Positions 24,860-32,743 of a stretch of 64,000 nt of DNA are shown here, piece after piece (positions within the stretch are counted from its first letter, which is position 1; every line of letters begins with the position of its first letter). The translations under genes and the position numbers were made by a program. The notes under the pieces were generated by a model that saw only the letters and a program-made list of their open reading frames with translations, was not told the DNA's origin and ran no database searches. The stretch is from Streptomyces sp. ADI96-02 (GTDB taxonomy: Bacteria; Actinomycetota; Actinomycetes; Streptomycetales; Streptomycetaceae), in contig NZ_ML123034.1 in NCBI RefSeq assembly GCF_003846185.1, forward strand, positions 5,687,401 through 5,751,400, given 5' to 3'.

Positions 24860-25794
24860 TGCCGATCCTCGTAGCCTCAGCCCCAGTAGAGCCGCAGCCG
24901 CCGTGGGAGTGGCCGCAACGCCTTGTCGAAATGCCCCTGGTGTCCTTCACGGACCCGGGTGGTGTGACGACGCTCCTCACCGACTGGGAGCGCGGCTGGG
25001 TAGTCCAGCATGGCGCCAAGGGCCTGGACATGCCTGGGTACGCCATGGCGACCGACGAGTCCCCCGGGATCGACGGGTACGAGGTGCGGCAGGTCCGCGC
25101 CGAAGGCAAGACGATCACCCTGCCGATCGCGTTCTGGGCCAACGACTCCCGGGCCGCATACAAAGCCCGCCGTCGGGCGTTCATCCGCTCCCTCAACCCC
25201 AAGAGAGGCCAGGGGACCCTCACCCTTACCGAGCCCGACGGGGCGCAGCGCAGCATCGGTGTCCTCTACCAGGACGGGATGGAAGGGGACGAGTCCCGCG
25301 ATGCCGCCGGCGCCCGCTGGTGCATCAGCGCCCTGGTGTTCGCCGTCCCGTCCCCGTACTGGTCCGGGGGAGAGGTAACCACCACCTGGAGGACGGACCC
25401 GGGCGGGGATTTCTTCCCGTTCCTGCCGCTCGTTGTCGGCGACTCCCAGGTGCTCGGTGCGGTCACCGTCGACAACGACGGAGACGATGACGCCTTCCCC
25501 GTGTGGACCATCACCGGGCCGGCCACCACCGTCACCCTCACCAATGTGACGACCGGGCAGACCTTGGTCCTGGCCCGCACGATCACCGGCGTCGACACGA
25601 TCGTCATCGACACCCGGGAACGGCAGCAGACCGCCCTGCTCAACGGGATCACCAACCTGTGGCCGGACCTCTCCGACGACTCCGCCCTGTGGCCACTGGA
25701 GACCGGCATCAACGAACTCACCCTCACCGTCGCCGGATCCACCACGGACACCTCAGTGCGGATGACGTACCAGCCCCGCTACCTGGCCGCCTGA
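24859..25794 (+). CDS. Distal tail protein (Dit-like siphovirus tail component)
   Basis: The 311-residue protein has GLDMPGYAMATDESPGIDGYEVRQ near the front (split: GLDMPGYAMA, then SPGIDGYEVRQV), KTITLPIAFWAND and SLNPKRGQGTLTL. These are characteristic of the N-terminal ring domain of siphovirus Dit proteins. The C-terminal half is beta-rich, like a carbohydrate-binding or galectin-type domain. It follows the tape measure, as Dit genes do. Confidence 0.82.
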   Translation: MPILVASAPVEPQPPWEWPQRLVEMPLVSFTDPGGVTTLLTDWERGWVVQHGAKGLDMPGYAMATDESPGIDGYEVRQVRAEGKTITLPIAFWANDSRAAYKARRRAFIRSLNPKRGQGTLTLTEPDGAQRSIGVLYQDGMEGDESRDAAGARWCISALVFAVPSPYWSGGEVTTTWRTDPGGDFFPFLPLVVGDSQVLGAVTVDNDGDDDAFPVWTITGPATTVTLTNVTTGQTLVLARTITGVDTIVIDTRERQQTALLNGITNLWPDLSDDSALWPLETGINELTLTVAGSTTDTSVRMTYQPRYLAA

Positions 25795-25806
25795 GAGGAG
25801 GACCCC

Positions 25807-26976
25807 ATGAGCACCGCACTTCGCGTCTACGTCCGCAACCCCGCCCTGGAACGCATCGGGCAGATCGACGACTACACCAGCCTCACCGTCATCCCCCGCT
25901 ACAACGCAATCGGGTCCTTCGTCCTGGAGATCTCCGCAGACTCAGGGAAGGCGAACTTGCTGGCCGAGGGCAACGGACTGATTATCCGTACCGCTGACGG
26001 CACACTCGTCGACTCTGGGCCGATCCGTACCGTCGACTGGTCCCGATCCAAGGACGACTCCGGCGCCGGCAAGCTCACTGTCGGCGGGGTGTCCGACACC
26101 GAGCTACTGGCCCGCTACACCTGCTGGCCCGCCCCGGGCAGCGCCATCGGGTCACAGGCGGACACGGTGTACAAGATCAGCGGCGCAGTCACCGAAACCG
26201 CCATGCGCACCCTCGTCAACGTCAATGCCGGTCCTGGGGCGCTGGCGTCCCGGAGGAACCCGCTGCTCACCCTCGCAGCGAACGGCCTGCACGGTCCGAC
26301 CGTCACCAGGCAGCTCAACCAGTTCGAGGGTCTCCTCGCCGTCCTCACCGAGCTGGCCAACACGGCCGGGCTCGGTTTCCGCGTCGTCCAGGTGGGCTCA
26401 GGGCTGCAGTTTCAGGTGTACGAGCCCACCGACCGCAGCGGCACCGCCCGGTTCGCTTTCCGGCGGGGGAACCTCACCGACGCCAGCTACACCACCACGC
26501 CACCCACCTGCACCCGGGCCCTCGTCGTCGCCGGCGGGCAGTCCACGCCGCGGGCCTGTAAAACCGTCGACCGGGCCGACCCCCTGTTCCCCGGGCTGGT
26601 CATCGAGCAGTTCGTCGACCTCACCTCCGTCGACACCGCGTCCGTCGACCTGGTGGCACAGATGGACCAGGCCGCCGAGGAAGCCCTCACGTCGGGGGCC
26701 GGGCAAGGCTCGCTGTCGATCAGTCCGATCGATATTCCGCAGCTCCGCTACGGGCGGGACTACCAGGTCGGCGACACCGTGTCCGCGATGGTCCGCGAAT
26801 CGTGGATGACCGACGTCGTCCGCGAGGTCACCCTCACCTGCACCGCCGGTGACGGCACCACCGTGAAAGCTGCCGTCGGGTCGAGCGACGGCGACGGCAC
26901 CGTGGCCCGCATCTACAAGTACCTCGCCCAGGTCAAGAAGGACGTTGGGCGCCTGAAGACAAGGAAGGCCGCCTGA
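25807..26976 (+). CDS. Tail-associated hub protein (ReqiPepy6 Gp37-like)
   Basis: Residues 1-120 contain VYVRNPALERIGQIDDYTSL, YNAIGSFVLEI and LIIRTADGTLVDSGPI, the usual beginning of Gp37-like actinophage baseplate proteins. The rest (389 aa in total) alternates beta strands, with a final coiled segment. By position after Dit it is the hub (Tal-like) through which the tape measure exits. Behind AGGAGGACCCC. Confidence 0.8.
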   Translation: MSTALRVYVRNPALERIGQIDDYTSLTVIPRYNAIGSFVLEISADSGKANLLAEGNGLIIRTADGTLVDSGPIRTVDWSRSKDDSGAGKLTVGGVSDTELLARYTCWPAPGSAIGSQADTVYKISGAVTETAMRTLVNVNAGPGALASRRNPLLTLAANGLHGPTVTRQLNQFEGLLAVLTELANTAGLGFRVVQVGSGLQFQVYEPTDRSGTARFAFRRGNLTDASYTTTPPTCTRALVVAGGQSTPRACKTVDRADPLFPGLVIEQFVDLTSVDTASVDLVAQMDQAAEEALTSGAGQGSLSISPIDIPQLRYGRDYQVGDTVSAMVRESWMTDVVREVTLTCTAGDGTTVKAAVGSSDGDGTVARIYKYLAQVKKDVGRLKTRKAA

Positions 26977-27989
26977 TGGCCGAGTTCAGCGCACCGTTCG
27001 ACGGCTCTCCGATCGCCACGCAGTCCCAGTGGTCCCGCATGGCCCGCCGGTGGGGGCTCGACGGTGTTCACGCCTCCGACCCCGCTGACGCGGCACTGAA
27101 GGTCACCGGAAACGGCAGCGGCAACGTCACCCTGTCCGCCGGCGAGGCGTTCGTGAACGGGTTCTACTACAAGAACGACGCTACGAAGACCATCGCCATC
27201 ACCGCGAACGGCGGAGCCGCAGCCCGAATCGACATGGTCGTTCTCCGGGCAAGCATGAGCGCGAAAACCGTCACCGCCGTGTACAAGACCGGCGGCACCA
27301 GCGCCCCGACCCTCTCCGCCGACGAGAGCGGCGAATATGAGATGCCGCTCGCTCAGTGCACGATCGCCGCCGGATCCTCCGTCGTTACTGCAGTGAATGT
27401 TGCGGACCGCCGGTGGTTTACCGACCGTGGCGCAATGCCTAGCCTCCCCGGTACGCGCAGGCCCAGCATCACAGGCCAGCTCCTAGTAGAGGGGTCCACC
27501 CTGTATGTGGGCGACGGAATCGGGTGGCAGTGGTTGGCGTCACCAGGGATTGAGGATGGGACCTACACCCCTCAGTGGTCGTCTGGTTCCGCGAACTTCC
27601 ACTGGGGAACTGCGGCCACCAATATCGGCCGGTACATCGTCCGTGGTAAGCGCGTCGATCTGCTCATTCATGTTGTGGCGACAGCGAACCCCCCGGCCTA
27701 CAGCGACCCAATCATGGTGTCACTGCCCCCGGGATTTCCTGCTGCAGTTGCGCACCGGTCGATTCTCAACTGGACGTACACCAGCGCCAACGAGGAGGGC
27801 GGCGGGATCGGGAGCGCCGTCATCTACCCCACATCGTCCACAACGAAAATTGCCCGTCTGCGGTACGCAATGAGTAACAGCGTGTCCAGCACAGGCGTCC
27901 CCAACGCGTTCTCCGTATACACGAACAAGCCGTGGAACATCCGTGCCGGAGACATTCTGACCATCGACGGCTCCTACTGGCTGGCCTGA
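26976..27989 (+). CDS. Upper baseplate/receptor-binding tail protein
   Basis: The first 150 residues match baseplate upper proteins: FSAPFDGSPIATQSQWSRMA, NVTLSAGEAFVNGFYYKND and RIDMVVLRASMSAKTVTAVY. The C-terminal half (from about residue 170) is a beta-rich domain with relaxed, less GC-biased codons compared with its neighbours, suggesting an exchanged receptor-binding module. Overlaps the upstream stop by one base. Confidence 0.72.
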   Translation: MAEFSAPFDGSPIATQSQWSRMARRWGLDGVHASDPADAALKVTGNGSGNVTLSAGEAFVNGFYYKNDATKTIAITANGGAAARIDMVVLRASMSAKTVTAVYKTGGTSAPTLSADESGEYEMPLAQCTIAAGSSVVTAVNVADRRWFTDRGAMPSLPGTRRPSITGQLLVEGSTLYVGDGIGWQWLASPGIEDGTYTPQWSSGSANFHWGTAATNIGRYIVRGKRVDLLIHVVATANPPAYSDPIMVSLPPGFPAAVAHRSILNWTYTSANEEGGGIGSAVIYPTSSTTKIARLRYAMSNSVSSTGVPNAFSVYTNKPWNIRAGDILTIDGSYWLA

Positions 27990-28010
27990 CCCCGAGTAAA
28001 GGAATTCATC

Positions 28011-29786
28011 ATGCGGCACCTCTTCGGGGGCACCACCTCTGATTACGCCATGCAGCAGGTCGGAAACCAACTGCTGCTACGCCCTGCGGTCAACGGCACC
28101 GTGTGGGACGCGGTCGTTGGCGGCGTTCAACTCACCGATCTGACCGACACCAGCGGCGTGCCGATTACGAGCGTCGTCTCAGCCTCCGACGGGTCCGTCA
28201 CGTTCTACGGCCCGGAGGAAGTCACCGCCTGTTACGTCGATTTCGGATTCGGACGCCGATACACGATGATCGCCTCCGACATCGCAAGCACCGTCTCGGC
28301 GAAACTCAGCGGACTCGTCGCCGCCGCCGGCGACGACGCGACAGCCAAGGCGAACGCGGCGCAGGATGCCGCCATTGCGAGCGCCGCAGTCTCCGCCGCA
28401 GCCTTGTATCTACCCAACGCCATCACGACAGTGGATTCCCTCATCGGCGCAGCAACCCCGGTCGCTCCGAGATTTTTTGCTCACCGCGGGGGAGGAATGG
28501 TCCGCCCTGAACACACCCTCATCGGATACCGAAACTCGGCCGCCATGGGCTTCCCCCTGGAGGTGTCCGTCAACGTCGACGCCAGCGGCGAGCTGTGGTG
28601 CATACACGACGTCACTCTGGACCGCACCACGAACCGCACCGGCGCCCTCAATACGTACACGACGGAGGAGGTCGGGCAGCAGGTTCTGACGAACAGTCGG
28701 CCGATGCTCGGAGCGGGATGGGCTGAGCAGCGACTGGTACCGCTCCGGCAAGTTCTGGACGAATTCCTGGGTAAGGTGCCGATTCTGCTGGAGCCCAAGG
28801 GCAACGATTCTGTAGTGCCGACTCAGCAGATGCTGGACGCCTCATATCCGCACGCGCCGAGGTCGGTGATCTGGAAAGCTCACATCGGAACGGCCAGCCT
28901 GCCGTGGGCGAAGAGCCGCGGGTATCGCACCTGGGTCTACCTGGATGCCGGGACCTCTGATGCGGCGATTGACGCCAAGGACCAGTACATCGACTACTAC
29001 GGGGTCCAGACCACGTTCACGGACCTGCGCGTGCAGCAGATCGTCGCCCGCGGGAAGCCCGTCTTCTGCTGGCCCGTCTACCGGCGTTCCCAGGTTGCTC
29101 GTGTGACCGGGCTCGGCGTGGTCGGCATCATGGCCTCTGACCCGCGGTACGTGTCGACGTCGGCCCCGCAGCGCACTGCGTCCCGGTGGGATCTGCAGAT
29201 CAAGGAGTCGGGGGGGACGCCGACGATCGACTACGACAACACGTATGCCCTGGCGTTCGCCCCGGCCCCGGACGTTGGCTGGGTGAGCATCGCCGCAGTT
29301 CCGAACCAGTCGTTCGGGCTGGGGACGTACTGCCCGATCAGTCCTGGTGCGGGCGGGTACCGGATCTCGTTCGACATGAAGTTCAAGGTGCTGCCCGCGA
29401 GCACGCTGCACGGCGGCATCTACTTCGGGAAGCAAAGCGACGACGCCTACCGGTTCGGGACGGCGAACGCCACGGGCGGGTACCACCTGGTGCTGCGGGC
29501 GAATGGGCAGATGCAGCTGAACAAGCACGCGGCCGGCTCGACGACGGGTACGCAGATCGGGTCGACGATCGCAACGTCTGTGCCGGTCGCGGACGCGGCG
29601 ATGAGTTTCCAGGTGGATGTGACGCCGACGACGGTGGAAGTTCGGCGGACGGATGGGTCGGGGTGGACGACGGGTCCGGTGGCCGATACGGCTTTCCGGG
29701 GCGGCTACTTTGGGCTGTCCAACGGGTCGGTCACTGATGTGGCGACCCGCCCGTACTGGCGGAATCTGGTGGTGACCCAGCTGTGA
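28011..29786 (+). CDS. Tail protein with glycerophosphodiester phosphodiesterase domain
   Basis: 591 residues. The N-terminal 150 residues form an anchoring part with an alanine-rich helix. A GDPD barrel follows: FFAHRGGG (His158), RPEHTLIGY (Glu167), FPLEVSVNVD, and CIHDVTLDRTTNRTG (His199, Asp200). The second metal ligand pair, normally E-x-D, reads Glu184-Val-Ser186. The C-terminal third looks like a lectin/LamG-type beta sandwich. Likely role: bind and cut teichoic acid-like polymers on the host surface. Last clear structural gene of the tail module. Confidence 0.85.
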   Translation: MRHLFGGTTSDYAMQQVGNQLLLRPAVNGTVWDAVVGGVQLTDLTDTSGVPITSVVSASDGSVTFYGPEEVTACYVDFGFGRRYTMIASDIASTVSAKLSGLVAAAGDDATAKANAAQDAAIASAAVSAAALYLPNAITTVDSLIGAATPVAPRFFAHRGGGMVRPEHTLIGYRNSAAMGFPLEVSVNVDASGELWCIHDVTLDRTTNRTGALNTYTTEEVGQQVLTNSRPMLGAGWAEQRLVPLRQVLDEFLGKVPILLEPKGNDSVVPTQQMLDASYPHAPRSVIWKAHIGTASLPWAKSRGYRTWVYLDAGTSDAAIDAKDQYIDYYGVQTTFTDLRVQQIVARGKPVFCWPVYRRSQVARVTGLGVVGIMASDPRYVSTSAPQRTASRWDLQIKESGGTPTIDYDNTYALAFAPAPDVGWVSIAAVPNQSFGLGTYCPISPGAGGYRISFDMKFKVLPASTLHGGIYFGKQSDDAYRFGTANATGGYHLVLRANGQMQLNKHAAGSTTGTQIGSTIATSVPVADAAMSFQVDVTPTTVEVRRTDGSGWTTGPVADTAFRGGYFGLSNGSVTDVATRPYWRNLVVTQL

Positions 29787-30400
29787 TCCCAGGTGCTGTC
29801 GTGGGGATGGTTCCGGCGTTCGCTGGGCTGCGGGCGGACGTGACGGCCGCCCGGGGTTCGGAGACGGCTGGGGTGCCGGGCGGGGGAGTGGTGGTGGGCT
29901 GGGTGCTGGTCACGGACGAGCAGGCGATAGGCGGAGCCCGGGTCGATCCTCTCGCGGCGGGTCGGGCGTGGACACCGGACCAGTTCCGGCAGGAGCACGG
30001 GCAGCGCCTCGGCGTGCTGGTGGGCGAGGAGGATCCCGAGGCCGGTCACAGGTGGTCCCGCCAGTTCAGGCCGGGCGGGAGTGTCGCAGGGTCTCCGTCC
30101 GATCGGGGCACGTCCGGAGTCTCGTACTGCACGACGGTGAGCGTCATGCCGTCGCCGGTGCGGTCCACGCCGGTGACCTTGCCTGCTGCGAGGACTCTGC
30201 CGGTGTTCGGGTCCGTGAAGGCGACGAGTCGGCCGACGAGTGGGTCAGGGTCGGGTTCGGCACGCCAGGTGCAGTCGCACACCTCGCCGTTGATCAGGAG
30301 CCGCTGGCAGTCCGGCTTGGGGCAGCTGATGGCCGACTGGATGGGGTCGCCCAGGCGGAAGCTCACGGGGCCTCCTCGTGGTGATGGAGCCTGGCGATGA
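29783..30400 (+). CDS. Hypothetical protein, start coupled to the tail gene; 3' half uncertain
   Basis: GTG 29783 overlaps the preceding stop (GTGA). The first ~90 residues look protein-like and GC3-biased (VVVGWVLVTDEQAIGGARVD, then GRAWTPDQFRQEHGQRLG). From about 30050 the frame lies antisense to the convincing leftward gene at 30046-30366 and reads like a shadow. Either the gene really extends through this overlap or its end has been altered. A small baseplate-associated role is possible from position only. Confidence 0.45.
   Translation: MIPGAVVGMVPAFAGLRADVTAARGSETAGVPGGGVVVGWVLVTDEQAIGGARVDPLAAGRAWTPDQFRQEHGQRLGVLVGEEDPEAGHRWSRQFRPGGSVAGSPSDRGTSGVSYCTTVSVMPSPVRSTPVTLPAARTLPVFGSVKATSRPTSGSGSGSARQVQSHTSPLIRSRWQSGLGQLMADWMGSPRRKLTGPPRGDGAWR
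30046..30366 (-). CDS. Small zinc-site protein, 106 aa (last gene of leftward cassette)
   Basis: GTG 30366 overlaps the upstream stop (GTGA). Has CPKPDCQRLLINGEVCDC, a probable zinc knuckle, then a beta-rich part with LVAFTDPNTGRVLAAGKVTG. Ends ...GLNWRDHL. Function unknown. Confidence 0.6.
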   Translation of the reverse strand: MSFRLGDPIQSAISCPKPDCQRLLINGEVCDCTWRAEPDPDPLVGRLVAFTDPNTGRVLAAGKVTGVDRTGDGMTLTVVQYETPDVPRSDGDPATLPPGLNWRDHL

Positions 30401-30560
30401 CGAGGTTTGATCCCCAGGCTGTGAGCTCGTCGTACTCGCCGGTGCAGCCCTTCAAGAGGCACACCTTGTCGGGGCGGAGGCGAGGCTTGTGCGGTGCTTC
30501 GGCGAGACCAAGTTCGCGCTCCAGGTGGGCGATGCGCTCATAGTCGGGCTTCACGGTCAC
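30363..30560 (-). CDS. Small hypothetical protein, 65 aa
   Basis: GTG 30560 lies five bases after GGAG. Helical N terminus (DYERIAHLERELGLAE), a CLLKGCTGEYDELTAWG middle and a His-rich end. Coupled to both neighbours. Confidence 0.55.
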   Translation of the reverse strand: MTVKPDYERIAHLERELGLAEAPHKPRLRPDKVCLLKGCTGEYDELTAWGSNLVIARLHHHEEAP

Positions 30561-30877
30561 GGGGTCTCCTCCGTCGCTGCTGTCGGTGGTTCGCCACGGT
30601 ACTCGGCGAGGGCTTCGCGGACTCGGTCTTCGCTCCAGTCGCTGGAGTCCCACCACTCGACGGCTTTCCACACGGCGGTGAGGCGCTGCATGCGCGTGGC
30701 GGCCCGGACCTCCCACTGGCGCAGCAGGAGGAGGAGCTCCTCCGTCTCACGGGCTGCATCCTGGGCGTAGCCAAGCCCCGCAAGGCGAGCCGCCATCTGT
30801 TCGAGGTCGTACCTGTGCGAGTTGATGTCCTCAAGATCAGACGAGTGGCACAGGTAGTTGTAGCTGCCGCCGCTCAT
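30557..30877 (-). CDS. MSGGSYNYL-type hypothetical protein, 106 aa
   Basis: Begins MSGGSYNYLCHSSDLEDI, a recognisable start shared by many small actinobacterial and phage proteins, followed by a helical body (LEQMAARLAGLGYAQDAARE, then a TEELLLLL stretch and AVWKAVEWWDSSDWSEDRV). The role is unknown. ATG 30877 overlaps the upstream stop. Confidence 0.65.
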   Translation of the reverse strand: MSGGSYNYLCHSSDLEDINSHRYDLEQMAARLAGLGYAQDAARETEELLLLLRQWEVRAATRMQRLTAVWKAVEWWDSSDWSEDRVREALAEYRGEPPTAATEETP

Positions 30878-31122
30878 GTTCCCTCCGGGTCGATGAGGTC
30901 GGCGGCGGTAGCCACGCCTCGGCAGAAGTCGCACCCTGCGGAGCAGTGCGCTTTGACGGGTGCGTTGCCGACGCCGAAGTGGGCTCGCTGCTTGTTGGCG
31001 AGGTACCGGGCGTGCTGTTCGAGGACAGTTTTGGCCGCGTGCTCGGCCTGTTCCGGCGCATGACGGACGGAGAAGAGCCCCACGAGAATCGGGTGGGGGT
31101 CGGGCGCGGAGGTGCCGCTCAC
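30874..31122 (-). CDS. Small cysteine-containing hypothetical protein, 82 aa
   Basis: GTG 31122 sits six bases after GAGGGA. The C-terminal part has AHCSAGCDFCRG, a possible metal site; the N-terminal part is helical. Coupled to both neighbours by four-base overlaps. Confidence 0.6.
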   Translation of the reverse strand: MSGTSAPDPHPILVGLFSVRHAPEQAEHAAKTVLEQHARYLANKQRAHFGVGNAPVKAHCSAGCDFCRGVATAADLIDPEGT

Positions 31123-31511
31123 GGTCGTTCCCTCGCTTCGTCTTCGATGCCGAGTGAGCCTCGGAGCCGGTGGAGGCGTTCCTGGGGCCAGCAAGTGAAC
31201 CGGCCTTGCCGCACCGCGTCGGCAACCTTCGGGTCCGCCGACGTGTACGCCCGCGACAGCATCCGCAGCCACTGAACCTCCACCCACCGCACATCCGAGT
31301 GGTAGCAGCGCGGCCCGGATCCGCGAGAGGTAGCTGGCGGGCAGCCGATCTCGACTGGTCCGCCGGAGACTTCCTCGATGACGAGGTCGCATCCGGGGTG
31401 GAGGGTGCTTCCGGTCTTGATGGTGTCGGCGGCGTCTCCGCCTGCCCTGTGCTCGGTGCTCAGGATTGCCGGGTCGTGGGACACGCAGAGGACGTAGAAG
31501 TTGCTGCTCAT
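31119..31511 (-). CDS. Hypothetical protein, 130 aa
   Basis: ATG 31511 behind AAGGAACCC. Starts MSSNFYVLCVSHDPAIL, then HPGCDLVIEEVSGGP and RCYHSDVRWVEVQWLRML. Similar small proteins occur in Streptomyces phages; function unknown. Its start overlaps the stop of the 40-residue gene upstream (ATGA). Confidence 0.65.
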   Translation of the reverse strand: MSSNFYVLCVSHDPAILSTEHRAGGDAADTIKTGSTLHPGCDLVIEEVSGGPVEIGCPPATSRGSGPRCYHSDVRWVEVQWLRMLSRAYTSADPKVADAVRQGRFTCWPQERLHRLRGSLGIEDEARERP

Positions 31512-31630
31512 GGGTTCCTTCCTGTGCTGAGCCATGCCGCTTTCTGAAGGGTCAGCCGCCCGTCGGCCAGCCGCTCCCACCAGTACTGCTTGCCGAACAG
31601 CCACACGGTGCGCAGGTTGTCAGTCGTCAT
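31508..31630 (-). CDS. Very small tryptophan-rich protein, 40 aa
   Basis: Reads MTTDNLRTVWLFGKQYWWER, followed by LADGRLTLQKAAWLSTGRNP. It is coupled at both ends: its start overlaps the upstream gene by 11 bases and its stop overlaps the next ATG by four. It fills what would otherwise be the only gap in the cassette. Pattern and spacing support a real gene; function unknown. Confidence 0.6.
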   Translation of the reverse strand: MTTDNLRTVWLFGKQYWWERLADGRLTLQKAAWLSTGRNP

Positions 31631-31886
31631 CGGCTGCCGCCATGGCTCGCATGCGGGTCTGCACGAAGTCGAGGAGCCCCATCACCCGGTGGTGGGGGAT
31701 CGCGCCGCCTCCGCTGGGGAGGAGGGTGCCGACCTGGGTGATGCCGTCGCCGTCCTCGTCGTACCGCTGGGACGCGGCGATGACCACCCACTCGGTCAGG
31801 ACACCCTGGTAGCCCTCCAGGCGGCAGACTTCCTCAACCGCTGTTTCGAGCCGCTGGTAGGCGGCCTTCTCCCGGTCGTCAGCCAT
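31620..31886 (-). CDS. Small acidic hypothetical protein, 88 aa
   Basis: Helical N terminus (EKAAYQRLETAVEEVCRLEG), central QRYDEDGDGITQVGTL, and a C-terminal HRVMGLLDFVQTRM helix. Resembles small actinobacterial proteins of unknown function often found beside phage or lipid-gene loci. ATG 31886, overlapping upstream gene by eight bases. Confidence 0.6.
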   Translation of the reverse strand: MADDREKAAYQRLETAVEEVCRLEGYQGVLTEWVVIAASQRYDEDGDGITQVGTLLPSGGGAIPHHRVMGLLDFVQTRMRAMAAADDD

Positions 31887-32358
31887 CGTCGGCCCCCTTG
31901 CTGCTGGTGATGCCCGCGAGCCCGAGCGCGTCGGTATCGGCGAGCATCTCGTTGGTGCGGATGAGCTTGGCCAGCTCGGGCCAGTGGGGGAGACGCCTGT
32001 ACCCCCTGCCCAGCTCGACGCGCTGGCGGCGGATCCCCCGGAGCTGTTCCGGTCGGGTCACGTGGCGAACCTTCGGGTCGCGTGGGCACCGCTGGTTGTC
32101 CCGGCACCACGCTTCGAAGTCCCGAACCATCGCGGCGATGACGTGCACCGGGCGCAGGTCTGGGTCCATCTGGTCCGCGAGGCGGCGCAGCAGGGCGGAG
32201 TCGTCCGGGCTCTCTTCCTTGCTCCTGGTGCGGCAGGTCGCGGCGAAGTGGCGGGCGTACTCCATTGCGGCAGGGCGGAAGCCGTTGCCTTGCTGGGCGA
32301 CGGCGCGGGCCAGGAACTCCTCGAAGGTGGTGGGCACGCGCCCGGTCGACTCATGCAT
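31879..32358 (-). CDS. Basic hypothetical protein, 159 aa
   Basis: ATG 32358 overlaps the upstream stop by eight bases. Contains TTFEEFLARAVAQQGNGFRP, MDPDLRPVHVIAAMVRDFEAW (split by a cysteine-containing CRDNQRCPRD) and a basic RRQRVELGRGYRR. Mostly helical. No known domain; could bind nucleic acid. Confidence 0.6.
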   Translation of the reverse strand: MHESTGRVPTTFEEFLARAVAQQGNGFRPAAMEYARHFAATCRTRSKEESPDDSALLRRLADQMDPDLRPVHVIAAMVRDFEAWCRDNQRCPRDPKVRHVTRPEQLRGIRRQRVELGRGYRRLPHWPELAKLIRTNEMLADTDALGLAGITSSKGADDG

Positions 32359-32743
32359 CGTCGGTCTCCTCGTCGTCGAGTCCGTAGCCTTCGGCGAGGG
32401 CGAGGATCGTGGGACAGTTCCCGCGCCCTTCGGTGTCCGTGCCGCCGTATTCGTCTGCGGTGACGTGGCAGGTGATGCACCCGAAGTCGGCTCCCTTAGC
32501 CCTATAGATGGGGCTGACGACTTCGGATGTGTACGGGTGCGCTTCGAGGATCTTGCGGTGGGCGGCACACCACCGGTCCTCCACGGATCCGATCTCGGCG
32601 GCGGCCTGCGCCTTGTCGAGTAGGCCGTTGATCCAGTCATGGAGGCCGGGCGTAACGTCGAACGTCACCTTCCCGTAGTCGAAGTCGGGGTCGTCGTCCG
32701 AGAGGCGCCGGAGGTCGGCCAGGCGCATCTTCCTAGGACTCAT
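32351..32743 (-). CDS. Hypothetical protein with CxxC and histidine pairs, 130 aa
   Basis: ATG 32743 follows GGAGGCGCCCC. Central DRWCAAHRKILEAHPYTSE, then FGCITCHVTADEYGG, giving a plausible zinc site. Acidic tail. Second gene of the leftward cassette. Function unknown. Confidence 0.6.
   Translation of the reverse strand: MSPRKMRLADLRRLSDDDPDFDYGKVTFDVTPGLHDWINGLLDKAQAAAEIGSVEDRWCAAHRKILEAHPYTSEVVSPIYRAKGADFGCITCHVTADEYGGTDTEGRGNCPTILALAEGYGLDDEETDDA

Noticed and set aside
29705-30049. Leftward 114-aa ORF with a GTGA-coupled start
   Set aside because: Sequence is low-complexity His/Pro/Arg and antisense to the tail gene end; the plus-strand frame (29783) reads more like protein.
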